Assembly (NCBI RefSeq): GCF_026968045.1
Contig: NZ_JAPVBQ010000002.1
Span: 360,933 to 424,932, forward strand
Source: Modestobacter sp. VKM Ac-2977
Lineage (GTDB): Bacteria; Actinomycetota; Actinomycetes; Mycobacteriales; Geodermatophilaceae
Direction: 5' to 3'
DNA: 64,000 nt
The notes beneath the pieces were generated by a model. It was not told where the DNA came from. It was given only the letters and a program-made list of their open reading frames with translations, and made no database searches. A program made the position numbers and the translations under genes. Below are positions 16,871 through 26,112 of this stretch, one piece after another. The number at the start of each line of letters is the position of its first letter. Within the stretch, counting starts at the first letter, position 1.

Positions 16871-17896
16871 ATGAGTGGAAACGCCACGCACCGCTTCACC
16901 AACACCAGCATCTTGACCGTGCAGACGGCCGATGCCTCCCGCGTCGTCACCTCCGACGCCATCGACGAGCGGCTCGCCGACACCTACAAGCGGGTCGGGC
17001 TGCGCCCTGGCCTGCTCGAACGGCTGGCCGGCATCCGTGAGCGCCGGTGGTGGGAGGACGGCGTGACGTTCGTCGACGGCGCGGCCATGGCCGGCGCCAA
17101 GGCGATCAGCGAGAGCGGCGTCGACCCGGCCGGCATCGGCCTGATGGTCAACACCTCGGTCAGCCGCCGGTACCTGGAGCCCTCGACGGCCGTCGCCGTC
17201 CACCACGCGCTGGGACTGCCGCGTTCGGCGCAGAACTTCGACGTGACCAACGCCTGCCTGGGCTTCGTCAACGGCATGGAGCTGGCCGCGGCGATGATCG
17301 ACTCCGGGATGATCGAGCACGCCGTGATCGTCAACGGGGAGGACGCCCAGACGGTCCAGGACCGGACCATCGACCGGCTGAACCAGCCCGACACCACCGC
17401 CCGCGACGTGATCGCCCAGTTCGCGACGCTGACCCTGGGCTCGGGAGCCGCCGCCATGGTGCTCGGCCGGTCCGACCAGCACCCGGAGGGGCACCGGCTG
17501 GTCGGCTCGGTCAGCCGGGCCGGCACCGAGCACCACGAGCTGTGCATCGGCGACAACGACGAGATGCGCACCGACCTCAAGGGCCTGCTGGAGGCCGGGC
17601 TGGACCTGTCGATGGACATGTGGGAGGAGGCCGCCGCGGACTTCGACTGGCAGCGCGGCATGGACCGCTACGTCATCCACCAGGTCTCCAAGGTGCACAC
17701 CGCCGCCATGTGCGAGCGGTTCGGCATCGACGAGTCCCGGGTGCCCAAGACCTTCCCCACCCGCGGCAACCTGGGCCCGGCCTCGGTGCCCTTCACCCTG
17801 GCCCACGCCCAGCACGAGCTGGTCGACGGCGACCGGGTGCTGCTGATGGGCATCGGCTCGGGCCTCAACGCCTCCTGCCTCGAGATCGCCTGGTGA
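16871..17896 (+). CDS. oleA: OleA-type thiolase: head-to-head condensation of fatty acyl-CoAs
   Basis: A 341-residue thiolase-fold enzyme related to FabH. The catalytic triad is in place: Cys129 (TNACLGF), His270 (VIHQVSKVHT) and Asn300 (GNLGPASVPF). OleA joins two fatty acyl-CoAs to a 2-alkyl-3-ketoacid, the first step of long-chain olefin synthesis. Assignment as OleA rather than FabH rests on the next two genes, which encode OleB-OleC and OleD in the canonical order, overlapping it. The start at 16871 is the likeliest; an in-frame ATG at 16832 adds 13 residues. Confidence 0.88.
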   Translation: MSGNATHRFTNTSILTVQTADASRVVTSDAIDERLADTYKRVGLRPGLLERLAGIRERRWWEDGVTFVDGAAMAGAKAISESGVDPAGIGLMVNTSVSRRYLEPSTAVAVHHALGLPRSAQNFDVTNACLGFVNGMELAAAMIDSGMIEHAVIVNGEDAQTVQDRTIDRLNQPDTTARDVIAQFATLTLGSGAAAMVLGRSDQHPEGHRLVGSVSRAGTEHHELCIGDNDEMRTDLKGLLEAGLDLSMDMWEEAAADFDWQRGMDRYVIHQVSKVHTAAMCERFGIDESRVPKTFPTRGNLGPASVPFTLAHAQHELVDGDRVLLMGIGSGLNASCLEIAW

Positions 17897-20463
17897 CGAC
17901 GCCGACCGACCTCCCGGCCGGGCTCCCCGGGCTCGACCCGGCCTGGTCCCGCCGGGTCACCGTGGCCGACGCCACCGGCACCAAGCACGAGTGGCACCTG
18001 CTGGACAACGGGGTTCCCGACCCGGTGGGCACGTTGCTCTGCGTGCACGGCAACCCCACCTGGTCCTACCTCTGGCGCCGGCTGCTCGCCGCCGCCCCGC
18101 CCGGGTGGCGGGTGATCGCGCCCGACCAGCTGGGCATGGGCTTCTCGGCGCGGCTCCCCGGGCCCCGGCCACTGGAGCAGCGGGTCGCCGACCTCGGTGA
18201 CCTGACCGCTGCGCTGGGCCTCACCGGCCCGGTGATCACCGTCGGCCACGACTGGGGCGGGGTCATCTCGCTGGGCTGGGCGCTGGCGCACCGCGACCAG
18301 CTGCGCGGCGTCGTCCTGGGCAACACCGCCGTCTCGATGCCCGAGGGCGACCTCGGCCCGGTGCTGATCCGGATGGCGCACGCCCCCGGGGTCCGGTCGG
18401 CGGTCACCGTCGGCACCCCGGCCTTCGTCCGGGCGACGACGGCGATGTCCCGGCCGCCGCTGCCGGCCGACGTCCGCAACGCCTTCGCCGCGCCCTACCG
18501 GACGGCGGCCCGCCGGCGGTCGGTCGGGGACTTCGTGGCCGACATCCCCTTCTCCCCCGGCCACCCCTCGCGGGCCGCGCAGGAGGAGATCGCCGAGGGC
18601 ATCCGTTCCCTCGACGTCCCGGCGCTGCTGCTGTGGGGTCCGCGCGACCCGGTCTTCGGCGAGCGGTACCTGGCCGACCTGCGCGAGCGGATGCCCCAGG
18701 CCCAGCTGCACCGCTACGAGGGCGCCTCGCACCTGCTGCCCGAGGACGCGCCGCAGTACGCCGATGCGGTCGCCCAGTGGGTCAGTGACCTGTCCACCGG
18801 CCGGTACACCGCCGACACCGCCGAGCGCCCGCGCAACGCGCAGCCCCAGCCGCGGGGCCTCGGCTCGGCGCTGGCGGACCGGGCCGCCGACGACTCCCCC
18901 GCCGTGGTCGAGGTCGGTGGGGCCACGGTCAGCTGGGCGCAGCTGCACCGCCGGGTCGAGCACCTGGCCGCCGGGCTGGCCGACGCCGGCATCCGCCCGG
19001 GGCAGCGGGTCGCCCTGCTGTTCGAGCCCTGCGCCGATCTCACCGCCGCGGTCTACGCCGTCTGGCGGGCCGGTGCGGTCATCGTCGTGGCCGACAAGGG
19101 CCTGGGCCTGCGCGGCATGCGGCGGGCGCTGCACAGCGCCCGGGTCGACGCGGTCATCGGCGGTGCCCCCGGGCTCGCGGCCGCCCGGGCCATGCGGCTG
19201 ACCGCCACCCGGATCGCCGCCACCCCGCTGCCGGCAGCCGCAGCGCGGACGCTGGGGGTGGCCCACACGCTCGAGGAGCTGGAGCGCGCGGGCAGCACCG
19301 CGCCGCTGCCCCCCGAGGCCGACCTGGACACCGACTGCGCCGTCCTGTTCACCTCCGGCGCCACCGGGCCGGCCAAGGGCGTCGTCTACACCCGGCGCCA
19401 GGCGATGGCCCAGCTGGACCTGGTCGGTGCCACCTACGGGCTGTCCCCCGACGACCGCCTGGTCGCCGGCTTCGCGCCGTTCGCCCTGTTCGGCCCGGCG
19501 CTGGGCATCGGCTCCGCAGTCCCCGACATCGACGTGACCGAGCCCGGCTCGCTGACCGCGGCCGCCCTCGCCGACGCGACGGCGGCGATCGACGGCACGG
19601 TCGTGTTCGCCTCGCCGGCCGCGCTGCGCCGGGTCGTCGCCACCGCCGGCGAGCTGACCGAGCCCCAGCGGACCGCGCTGGGCCGGGTGCGCCTGCTCAT
19701 GTCCGCCGGAGCGCCGGTGCCGCTGCCGTTGCTGCAGGAGCTGCGCCGGGTGCTGCCCGCGGCAGCTGCGCACACCCCGTACGGGATGACCGAGGTGCTG
19801 CCGGTCACCGACGTCTCCGCGACCGAGGTCGAGGCCGCCGGCCCCGGGAACGGCGTGTGCGTCGGCCGGCCGCTGCCCGGCGTCGAGGTCCGGGTCAGCC
19901 CGCTGTCCCCGACCGGGTCGGCCGACGGCGACCTCACCGACGTCCCCGGGACGACCGGTGAGGTCGCCGTGCGGGCCGCGCACGTCAAGGAGCGCTACGA
20001 CGCGCTGTGGGCCACCGAACGCGCGTCGTCCCGCGACCCGGGCTGGCACCGGACCGGCGACGTCGGGCACCTGGACGCCGAGGGCCGGCTCTGGTTCGAG
20101 GGCCGGCTGCCGCACGTGGTGACCACCGCCACCGGGGCGGTCACCCCGGTCGGCGTCGAGCAGCGGGTGCAGCTGCTGGACGGCGTCAGCGCCGCCGCCG
20201 TCGTCGGCGTGGGGCCGGTCGGCGCCCAGGTCGTGGTGGTGGTCGTCGTCCCCGCCGACGGTGCACGCCGCCGCACCGGGTTCGAGCTCGCCGGTCCTGC
20301 GCTGGCCGACGCCGTCCGCGAGGCCGCCGGCCCCGAGGTCGCCGCCGTCCTGGTCACCGGCCGGCTGCCGGTCGACATCCGGCACCAGTCGAAGGTCGAC
20401 CGGCGGGAGGTGGCCCGGCGCGCGACCCGCACGCTCGCCGGTGCGCGGGCACGTACCCGATGA
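17893..20463 (+). CDS. oleBC: OleB-OleC fusion: beta-lactone decarboxylase plus beta-lactone synthetase
   Basis: One 856-residue chain. Residues 1 to about 305 are an alpha/beta hydrolase of the haloalkane-dehalogenase type (HGNPTWSYLWR, nucleophile Asp120 in GHDWGG, His280 in GASHLLPEDAP), which is OleB and decarboxylates a beta-lactone to the olefin. Residues about 330-856 are an AMP-dependent synthetase (LFTSGATGPAKG at 485-496, YGMTEVLPVTD, RTGDVGHLDAEG), which is OleC and forms the beta-lactone from the beta-hydroxy acid with ATP. Natural OleBC fusions are known from actinobacteria. GTGA overlap upstream with oleA and ATGA downstream with oleD show tight translational coupling. Confidence 0.9.
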   Translation: MTTPTDLPAGLPGLDPAWSRRVTVADATGTKHEWHLLDNGVPDPVGTLLCVHGNPTWSYLWRRLLAAAPPGWRVIAPDQLGMGFSARLPGPRPLEQRVADLGDLTAALGLTGPVITVGHDWGGVISLGWALAHRDQLRGVVLGNTAVSMPEGDLGPVLIRMAHAPGVRSAVTVGTPAFVRATTAMSRPPLPADVRNAFAAPYRTAARRRSVGDFVADIPFSPGHPSRAAQEEIAEGIRSLDVPALLLWGPRDPVFGERYLADLRERMPQAQLHRYEGASHLLPEDAPQYADAVAQWVSDLSTGRYTADTAERPRNAQPQPRGLGSALADRAADDSPAVVEVGGATVSWAQLHRRVEHLAAGLADAGIRPGQRVALLFEPCADLTAAVYAVWRAGAVIVVADKGLGLRGMRRALHSARVDAVIGGAPGLAAARAMRLTATRIAATPLPAAAARTLGVAHTLEELERAGSTAPLPPEADLDTDCAVLFTSGATGPAKGVVYTRRQAMAQLDLVGATYGLSPDDRLVAGFAPFALFGPALGIGSAVPDIDVTEPGSLTAAALADATAAIDGTVVFASPAALRRVVATAGELTEPQRTALGRVRLLMSAGAPVPLPLLQELRRVLPAAAAHTPYGMTEVLPVTDVSATEVEAAGPGNGVCVGRPLPGVEVRVSPLSPTGSADGDLTDVPGTTGEVAVRAAHVKERYDALWATERASSRDPGWHRTGDVGHLDAEGRLWFEGRLPHVVTTATGAVTPVGVEQRVQLLDGVSAAAVVGVGPVGAQVVVVVVVPADGARRRTGFELAGPALADAVREAAGPEVAAVLVTGRLPVDIRHQSKVDRREVARRATRTLAGARARTR

Positions 20464-21428
20464 GGGTGCTGGTCACCGGGGCCAGCGGCATGCTCGGCCG
20501 GGCCACGGTGCAGGGCCTGCTCGACCGGGGCGACGAGGTGACCGTGCTGCAGCGCCGCCCGGCCGGGCTGCCCTGCCGAGAGGTGCGCGGCGACGTCGCC
20601 GACCCGGCGGTGGTGGCCCGCGCGGTGGCCGGGCAGGACACCGTGGTGCACCTGGCCGCCAAGGTCGACGTCACCGGACGACGGGCGGAGTACACGCGGG
20701 CGAACATCGACGGGACCCGCGCGGTGGTCGCCGGCTGCCGCCGCGCCGGGGTGGGCCGGCTGGTGCACGTCTCCTCGCCGTCGGTCGCGCACGGCGGCTC
20801 GGCGCTGGTCGGGGTCGGCGCACAGCCGGCCGACCCGGCGCGCGCCCGCGGGCACTACTCCCGCTCGAAGGCCGTCGCCGAGCAGGAGGCACTGGCCGCG
20901 GACGACGCCGCGCTCGCCGTGCTCGCGGTGCGCCCGCACCTGGTCTGGGGGCCCGGGGACACCCAGCTGGTCGGACGGATCGTCGAGCGGGCCCGGACCG
21001 GGCGGCTGCCGGTGATCGGCTCGGGTGCCGCGCTGATCGACACCACCTACGTGGACAACGCCGCCGCTGCCCTGGTCGCCGCCGTCGACGCCTGCGGGCC
21101 GGTGCACGGGGAGGCACTGGTGGTCTCCAACGGTGAGCCCCGTCCGGTCGCTGAGATCATCGACCGGTTGTGCCGGGCCGCCGGCGTCCGCAGCCCGAGC
21201 CGGCGGGTCCCCTTCCCGGCGGCCTGGGCCGCCGGGGGTCTCGTCGAGGGGGTCTGGGCGGCGACGCAGCGCCGGGACACTCCCCCGCTGACCCGGTTCC
21301 TGGCCGAGCAGCTGGCGACCGCGCACTGGTTCGACCAGCGCCGCACCCGCGAGGCGCTGCGCTGGACGCCGCAGGTGTCGCTGGACGAGGGCTTCACCCG
21401 GCTGGCGCAGGCCTACGCCGCGGCCTGA
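20460..21428 (+). CDS. oleD: OleD: NAD(P)H-dependent 2-alkyl-3-ketoacid reductase
   Basis: A 322-residue extended SDR of the 3-beta-HSD/epimerase type. It has the GASGMLG nucleotide loop, HLAAKVDVTG, SSPSVAHGG and the catalytic Tyr133-x3-Lys137 (HYSRSKAVAE). In the Ole pathway it reduces the keto acid made by OleA to the hydroxy acid used by OleC. The position directly after oleBC, with a 4-nt overlap, supports this role over a generic epimerase. Confidence 0.88.
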   Translation: MRVLVTGASGMLGRATVQGLLDRGDEVTVLQRRPAGLPCREVRGDVADPAVVARAVAGQDTVVHLAAKVDVTGRRAEYTRANIDGTRAVVAGCRRAGVGRLVHVSSPSVAHGGSALVGVGAQPADPARARGHYSRSKAVAEQEALAADDAALAVLAVRPHLVWGPGDTQLVGRIVERARTGRLPVIGSGAALIDTTYVDNAAAALVAAVDACGPVHGEALVVSNGEPRPVAEIIDRLCRAAGVRSPSRRVPFPAAWAAGGLVEGVWAATQRRDTPPLTRFLAEQLATAHWFDQRRTREALRWTPQVSLDEGFTRLAQAYAAA

Positions 21429-21447
21429 GACCGGGAGGATCACCGGG

Positions 21448-23313
21448 GTGGCGGACGACGGAGCAGCGGACTTCGCGCGGTTCGTCGCCGACCGCCGTCC
21501 CGGGCTGCTGCGCACCGCGCTGCTGCTGACCGGCGACCGGGCCACCGCCGAGGAGCTGGTGCAACGGGCACTGATCCGCACCCGGCGAGCCTGGCCCACG
21601 CCCGATCCGCTGACCACGGCCCGCCGGGCGCTGGTGGCCGGCGCCGACCGGCGGGGGCTGGGCGGTGAGCAAGCGCTCGAGGAGCTGCCCGACCCGCTCG
21701 CCCCGGCGGTGGACGACGAGCTGTCCCGCACGCTGCGCGCGCTGTCCCCGCGCGTCCGAGCCGCCACGGTGCTGCGCCACGGCGACGAGCTGGACGGGGC
21801 CGCCCTCGCCGCCGTGCTCGGCCGCCCGGTGGCGGAGGCCGAGGCGGCGGCTGCGGCGGGCGCCGGACGGCTGCGACCGGCGGTGCGGCTGGACCCCTAC
21901 CGGCGCGCGCAGCCCGCGACGGACGACGAGCGGCTGCACGACGGGCTGATCCGGCTGGCCGGGACCCCGGTCCGGTGGCGGCTGGACGCCGCCCAGGCCG
22001 TCGCCGACGTCGGGCACCGCCGGACGGAACTGCGGCGGCGGGTGCTCGCCGCGGCGACGGTGGCCGCCGTCGTCCTCGCCGGTGCGGTCGGCGCGCTGAC
22101 CCGGCCGGCGGCGGACGAACCGCGCCCCACTGCGGCGCCGTCGGCCGTCGCTCCCGCCGGGGCCGGGCCGTCGGTCCGCACCGCGCCCGTGCTCACCGGG
22201 CCCGCCCGGGGCTCGCTGGCGGGCGACCCTGCGTTCCTCACCGCCGTCCAGCGGGCCGACTGGGGTGGGCTGGTGGCCCCACCGGTCGCGGACCGGACCG
22301 TGGTCTTCGCCGGGGACACCCCCTCCGGGCGCGCGGCGCTGGTCGTCGGCACGGTCGACGAGGACTTCCGCGGCACCTGGCTCATCGGGCCGGTCGGGGC
22401 ACCGGCGGACGCGCTCGTGCCGCACCTGCCGCCGGGGCTGGGCCGCGGCCGGCCGGTCACCCTGCTGCTGGGCGGACCGGGCCCGGCGTCGCTGGTGGTG
22501 GTCGCCGGGCGCGGCGACACGATCGAGGTCTCCGAGCGGCTGCTGGTCGGGCCGCGTGGCACCGTCGGCCGCAGGTACACGCCGGTGGAGACGGTCGAGG
22601 GCGTGGCCGTCGTCCCGGCCACCACCACCGAGGACGGCCCGGCGCTGAGCGTCCGGGTCACCCGGGAGGGCCGGCTGCTGCACCGGTCGGCCGTCGACTG
22701 GCCCGGCGACCGGCCCGGCCGCACCACCCCCCTCCCGGTGCTGGAGCCGATCCGCCCGGTCACCCAGGAGCCCGACGCCCGGGTGGTCGCAGCCGCGCTG
22801 GTCGGGCTGGCCGTGCCGCTGGGGGTCGAGCCGGCCGGGTTGCAGCCGGAGCTGCTGTGGTCGGGCACCCTGCCGCTGAGCCGGGGGGCGGGCACCGTCG
22901 CCGTCGTCGTCGGCCGGAGCCCCGGCGGTGCGCTGGTGGTCACCACCTGGGCCGGGGGCGGCGGCGGGGCCCTCGCCTGCGGCACCGTCACCCCGGCCGG
23001 CAGCACCCCGGTGTCGTCCCTGACCGTGGCCCGGACGTGCACGGTCGACCTGCCGGGGCTCGGTCGGTCCGGTGACGGCAGCTGGCTGGTCGTCACCGCA
23101 CCACCGGACGCGACCGCCGTCGAGGTGCTGGGCGCCACCGACCGGGTGGTCGCCCGGCTGCCGCTGACCGGGGGCGGCACGGTCGTCCCCCTCCCCGACG
23201 GCGCCCGGACCGTGCGCACCCTGGACGCCGCGGGCCAGCCGCTGAGGCAGGTCCCGGTGGCGCCGATGACCGGCGAGCCGTTCGGCGACTTCGGCTCCGG
23301 CGCTCAGGGCTGA
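21448..23313 (+). CDS. Sigma-factor-like domain fused to a membrane anchor and extracytoplasmic domain
   Basis: A 621-residue protein of unusual build. Residues 8-50 (FARFVADRRPGLLRTALLLTGD...EELVQRALIRTRRAW, in part) match region 2 of SigE-type ECF sigma factors, and 98-140 resemble a weak region 4 (LSPRVRAATVLRHGDELDGAALAAVLGRP). One hydrophobic segment at about 199-217 follows RRTELRRR. The remaining 400 residues are a Pro/Gly/Thr/Val-rich beta-type region, presumably outside the membrane, with two cysteines (in LACGTVT and RTCTVD). RBS-like GGGAGG precedes the GTG. It begins 19 nt after oleD, so it may be the last gene of the Ole operon. Whether it binds RNA polymerase is not known. Confidence 0.75.
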   Translation: MADDGAADFARFVADRRPGLLRTALLLTGDRATAEELVQRALIRTRRAWPTPDPLTTARRALVAGADRRGLGGEQALEELPDPLAPAVDDELSRTLRALSPRVRAATVLRHGDELDGAALAAVLGRPVAEAEAAAAAGAGRLRPAVRLDPYRRAQPATDDERLHDGLIRLAGTPVRWRLDAAQAVADVGHRRTELRRRVLAAATVAAVVLAGAVGALTRPAADEPRPTAAPSAVAPAGAGPSVRTAPVLTGPARGSLAGDPAFLTAVQRADWGGLVAPPVADRTVVFAGDTPSGRAALVVGTVDEDFRGTWLIGPVGAPADALVPHLPPGLGRGRPVTLLLGGPGPASLVVVAGRGDTIEVSERLLVGPRGTVGRRYTPVETVEGVAVVPATTTEDGPALSVRVTREGRLLHRSAVDWPGDRPGRTTPLPVLEPIRPVTQEPDARVVAAALVGLAVPLGVEPAGLQPELLWSGTLPLSRGAGTVAVVVGRSPGGALVVTTWAGGGGGALACGTVTPAGSTPVSSLTVARTCTVDLPGLGRSGDGSWLVVTAPPDATAVEVLGATDRVVARLPLTGGGTVVPLPDGARTVRTLDAAGQPLRQVPVAPMTGEPFGDFGSGAQG

Positions 23314-23362
23314 GCGGCTCACGCCGGCGCCGGCGGCGCTGTGCGCTCGACCTTGCCGCTCC

Positions 23363-23389
23363 GTAACGCGGCGCGACGCCGACGGAAAC
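23363..23389 (+). promoter_or_regulatory. Possible GlnR site upstream of nirB
   Basis: GTAAC (23363-23367) and GAAAC (23385-23389) occur exactly 22 bp apart, on the same face of the helix and in the 11-bp register of actinobacterial GlnR half-sites (gTnAC/GaAAC, n6 spacers), about 75-100 bp before the nirB start. The half-site between them is poor. nirBD is a known GlnR target in mycobacteria and Streptomyces; here the match is partial. Confidence 0.3.
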
Positions 23390-23463
23390 ACCGCGTACAT
23401 AGCTTCGCTCGGCATGGGGCCGCCGTCCCGCAGCACCGCCGCCGTCGAAGGAGCACCCTGCGC

Positions 23464-26112
23464 ATGAGCACCCCCGCCCCGAGCACCCCCGGCCCCCGCC
23501 ATCTCGTCGTCGTGGGCGGCGGGATGGTCGCCCACCGGCTGGTCGAGGCACTCGTCGACCGGGGCGGGGTCGCCGACGGCGGCTGGCAGGTGACCGTGCT
23601 GGCCGAGGAGCCGCGCGCGCCCTACGACCGGGTGGCCCTCACCTCCTACTTCTCCGGCCGGGACCCGCAGGACCTGGCGCTCGGGGACCCGGCCCTCTGG
23701 GACACCCCCGGCGTGCAGCTGCGCCGCGGCGAGCAGGTCACCGAGGTCGACCGGCAGGCCCGGCTGGTGCGGACGGCGGGCGGCCGGGAGCACCGCTACG
23801 ACGCGCTGGTGCTGGCCACCGGTTCCGCGCCGTTCGTCCCCCCGGTCGAGGGCAAGGACCTCCCCGGCTGCTTCGTCTACCGCACGATCGACGACGTCGC
23901 CGCGCTCCGCCAGTACGTGACCGAGGTCGACACCCGGCGGCAGGAGGACGGCAGCCACCGCCCCGTCACCGGCGCCGTCGTCGGCGGTGGCCTGCTCGGG
24001 CTGGAGGCCGCCGGTGCGCTGACCGCGCTGGGCGTGCAGACCCACGTCGTCGAGTTCGCCCCTCGGCTGATGCCGCTGCAGGTCGACGAGGGCGGCGGTG
24101 AGGCGCTGCAGCGGCTGGTCGGCGCGCTGGGCGTGCAGGTGCACGCGGGCACCGCGACGGCCAAGCTCACCGCGGGCCGGGACGGCCGGGTCGCCCGGAT
24201 GCACGCCGCCGAGGGGTCCGCGGCGGGGTTGACCCACCTGGACGTCGACGTCGTGGTGTTCGCCGCGGGCGTGCGGCCGCGTGACGAGCTGGCCCGGGCG
24301 TGCGAGCTGCCGGTGGGCCCGCGCGGCGGGGTGGCGGTCGACCCGACCTGCCGCACCGAGGACCCGGCCGTCTGGGCGATCGGCGAGGTGGCCGCGGTCG
24401 AGGGCCGCACCTACGGGCTGGTCGCGCCCGGTTACACGATGGCGGAGATCGTCGCCGACCAGCTGCTCGGCGGGGCCGCCGAGTTCCCGGGCGCGGACCT
24501 GTCCACCAAGCTGAAGCTGCTGGGGGTCGACGTCGCCAGCTTCGGCGATGCGTTCGGCACCTCCCCGGGCGCGCTGTCGGTCGTCTACGGCGACCCGGTG
24601 GCCGGGGTCTACAAGAAGCTGGTGCTCTCCGACGACGCCCGCACGCTGCTCGGCGGCATCCTGGTCGGCGACGCCGGCGCCTACGCCGGGCTGCGGCCAC
24701 TCGTCGGCCGCGAGCTGGGTGGTGACCCGGCCGCCTGGCTGCTGCCCGAGGGCGCCGAGGGCGGGCCGGCCTCGGCCGAGCTGCCCGACGACGCCGCGGT
24801 CTGCTCGTGCAACAACGTCACCGCCGGGTCGATCCGGGACGCCGTCCGCTGCGACGGCTGCACCGACCTGGGCGCGGTCAAGGCCTGCACCAAGGCCGGC
24901 ACGAGCTGCGGCTCCTGTCTGCCGCTGGTGAAGAAGCTGGTCACCACCGAGCTGGCGGCCGCCGGGGTGACGGTCAGCTCGGCGCTGTGCGAGCACTTCG
25001 ACGTCAGCCGGGCGCAGCTGTTCGACGTCGTCCGGGTCACCGGGATCACCAGCTTCAGCGAGCTGGTCGACCGGCACGGCCGCGGCCGGGGCTGCGACAT
25101 CTGCAAGCCGGTCGTCGCCTCCATCCTGGCCAGCCTGGACTCCGGCCACGTACTGGACGGCGAGCGGGCGACGCTGCAGGACACCAACGACCACGTGATG
25201 GCCAACATCCAGAAGGACGGCACCTACTCGGTCGTCCCGCGCATCCCCGGCGGGGAGGTGACGCCGGAGGGGCTGATCGCGATCGGCGAGGTGGCCCGCG
25301 ACTTCGGGCTCTACACCAAGATCACCGGCGGTCAGCGGATCGACCTGTTCGGCGCCCGGATGGAGCTGCTGCCGGCCATCTGGGAGCGACTGGTGGCCGC
25401 CGGCTTCGAGTCCGGGCACGCGTACGGCAAGTCGCTGCGCACGGTGAAGTCCTGCGTGGGCTCGACCTGGTGTCGGTACGGCGTGCAGGACTCGGTGGCC
25501 CTGGCGATCGCGCTGGAGCTGCGCTACCGCGGGCTCCGCTCGCCGCACAAGATCAAGCTGGGCGTCTCCGGCTGTGCCCGGGAGTGCGCCGAGGCGCGCG
25601 GCAAGGACGTCGGGGTCATCGCCACCGACAACGGCTGGAACCTCTACGTCGGCGGCAACGGCGGCTTCACCCCGCGGCACGCGAAGCTGCTGGCCGAGGA
25701 CCTGGACACCGAGACGCTGGTGCGCACCATCGACCGCTTCCTCGTCTACTACGTGCGCACCGCCGACCGGCTGCAGCGCACCGCGCCGTGGCTGGAGGAG
25801 ATCGAGGGCGGGCTGGAGCACGTGCGCGCCGTCGTCCTGGACGACAGCCTGGGCATCGCCGCCGACCTCGACGCGGCGATGGCCGACCACGTCGAGGGCT
25901 ACACCGACGAGTGGCGCGCCACCCTGGAGGACCCGGAGAAGCTGCGCCGGTTCGCCTCCTTCGTCAACGCCCCCGACTCCCCCGACCCGTCGCTGTCCTA
26001 CGTCGTGGAGCGGGGTCAGCCCCGGCCGAGCACCGCGGCGGAACGGACGGCCGGCGAGGCCACCGGCGCCGTCCTGGTGGCCGGCCCCCGACTGGAGGTG
26101 TTCTCCCGATGA
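23464..26112 (+). CDS. nirB: Assimilatory nitrite reductase [NAD(P)H], large subunit
   Basis: An 882-residue multidomain enzyme that reduces nitrite to ammonium. The order is an N-terminal FAD/NAD-binding domain (VVVGGGMVAHRLVE; second nucleotide fold VVGGGLLGLEAAG), a BFD-like 2Fe-2S domain (CSCNNVT...CDGC...CTKAGTSCGSC), a ferredoxin-like half domain, and the siroheme/4Fe-4S domain with Cys664-x5-Cys670 and Cys704-x3-Cys708. Length and order are those of NirB. The ATG at 23464 was chosen because it begins directly before the FAD motif and 150 bp separate it from the upstream gene. nirD overlaps its stop. Confidence 0.96.
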   Translation: MSTPAPSTPGPRHLVVVGGGMVAHRLVEALVDRGGVADGGWQVTVLAEEPRAPYDRVALTSYFSGRDPQDLALGDPALWDTPGVQLRRGEQVTEVDRQARLVRTAGGREHRYDALVLATGSAPFVPPVEGKDLPGCFVYRTIDDVAALRQYVTEVDTRRQEDGSHRPVTGAVVGGGLLGLEAAGALTALGVQTHVVEFAPRLMPLQVDEGGGEALQRLVGALGVQVHAGTATAKLTAGRDGRVARMHAAEGSAAGLTHLDVDVVVFAAGVRPRDELARACELPVGPRGGVAVDPTCRTEDPAVWAIGEVAAVEGRTYGLVAPGYTMAEIVADQLLGGAAEFPGADLSTKLKLLGVDVASFGDAFGTSPGALSVVYGDPVAGVYKKLVLSDDARTLLGGILVGDAGAYAGLRPLVGRELGGDPAAWLLPEGAEGGPASAELPDDAAVCSCNNVTAGSIRDAVRCDGCTDLGAVKACTKAGTSCGSCLPLVKKLVTTELAAAGVTVSSALCEHFDVSRAQLFDVVRVTGITSFSELVDRHGRGRGCDICKPVVASILASLDSGHVLDGERATLQDTNDHVMANIQKDGTYSVVPRIPGGEVTPEGLIAIGEVARDFGLYTKITGGQRIDLFGARMELLPAIWERLVAAGFESGHAYGKSLRTVKSCVGSTWCRYGVQDSVALAIALELRYRGLRSPHKIKLGVSGCARECAEARGKDVGVIATDNGWNLYVGGNGGFTPRHAKLLAEDLDTETLVRTIDRFLVYYVRTADRLQRTAPWLEEIEGGLEHVRAVVLDDSLGIAADLDAAMADHVEGYTDEWRATLEDPEKLRRFASFVNAPDSPDPSLSYVVERGQPRPSTAAERTAGEATGAVLVAGPRLEVFSR

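Noticed and set aside
21394-25890. 1498-residue open frame on the minus strand
   Set aside because: Antisense shadow of the sigma-like fusion and nirB; both sense genes have clear domains and codon bias.
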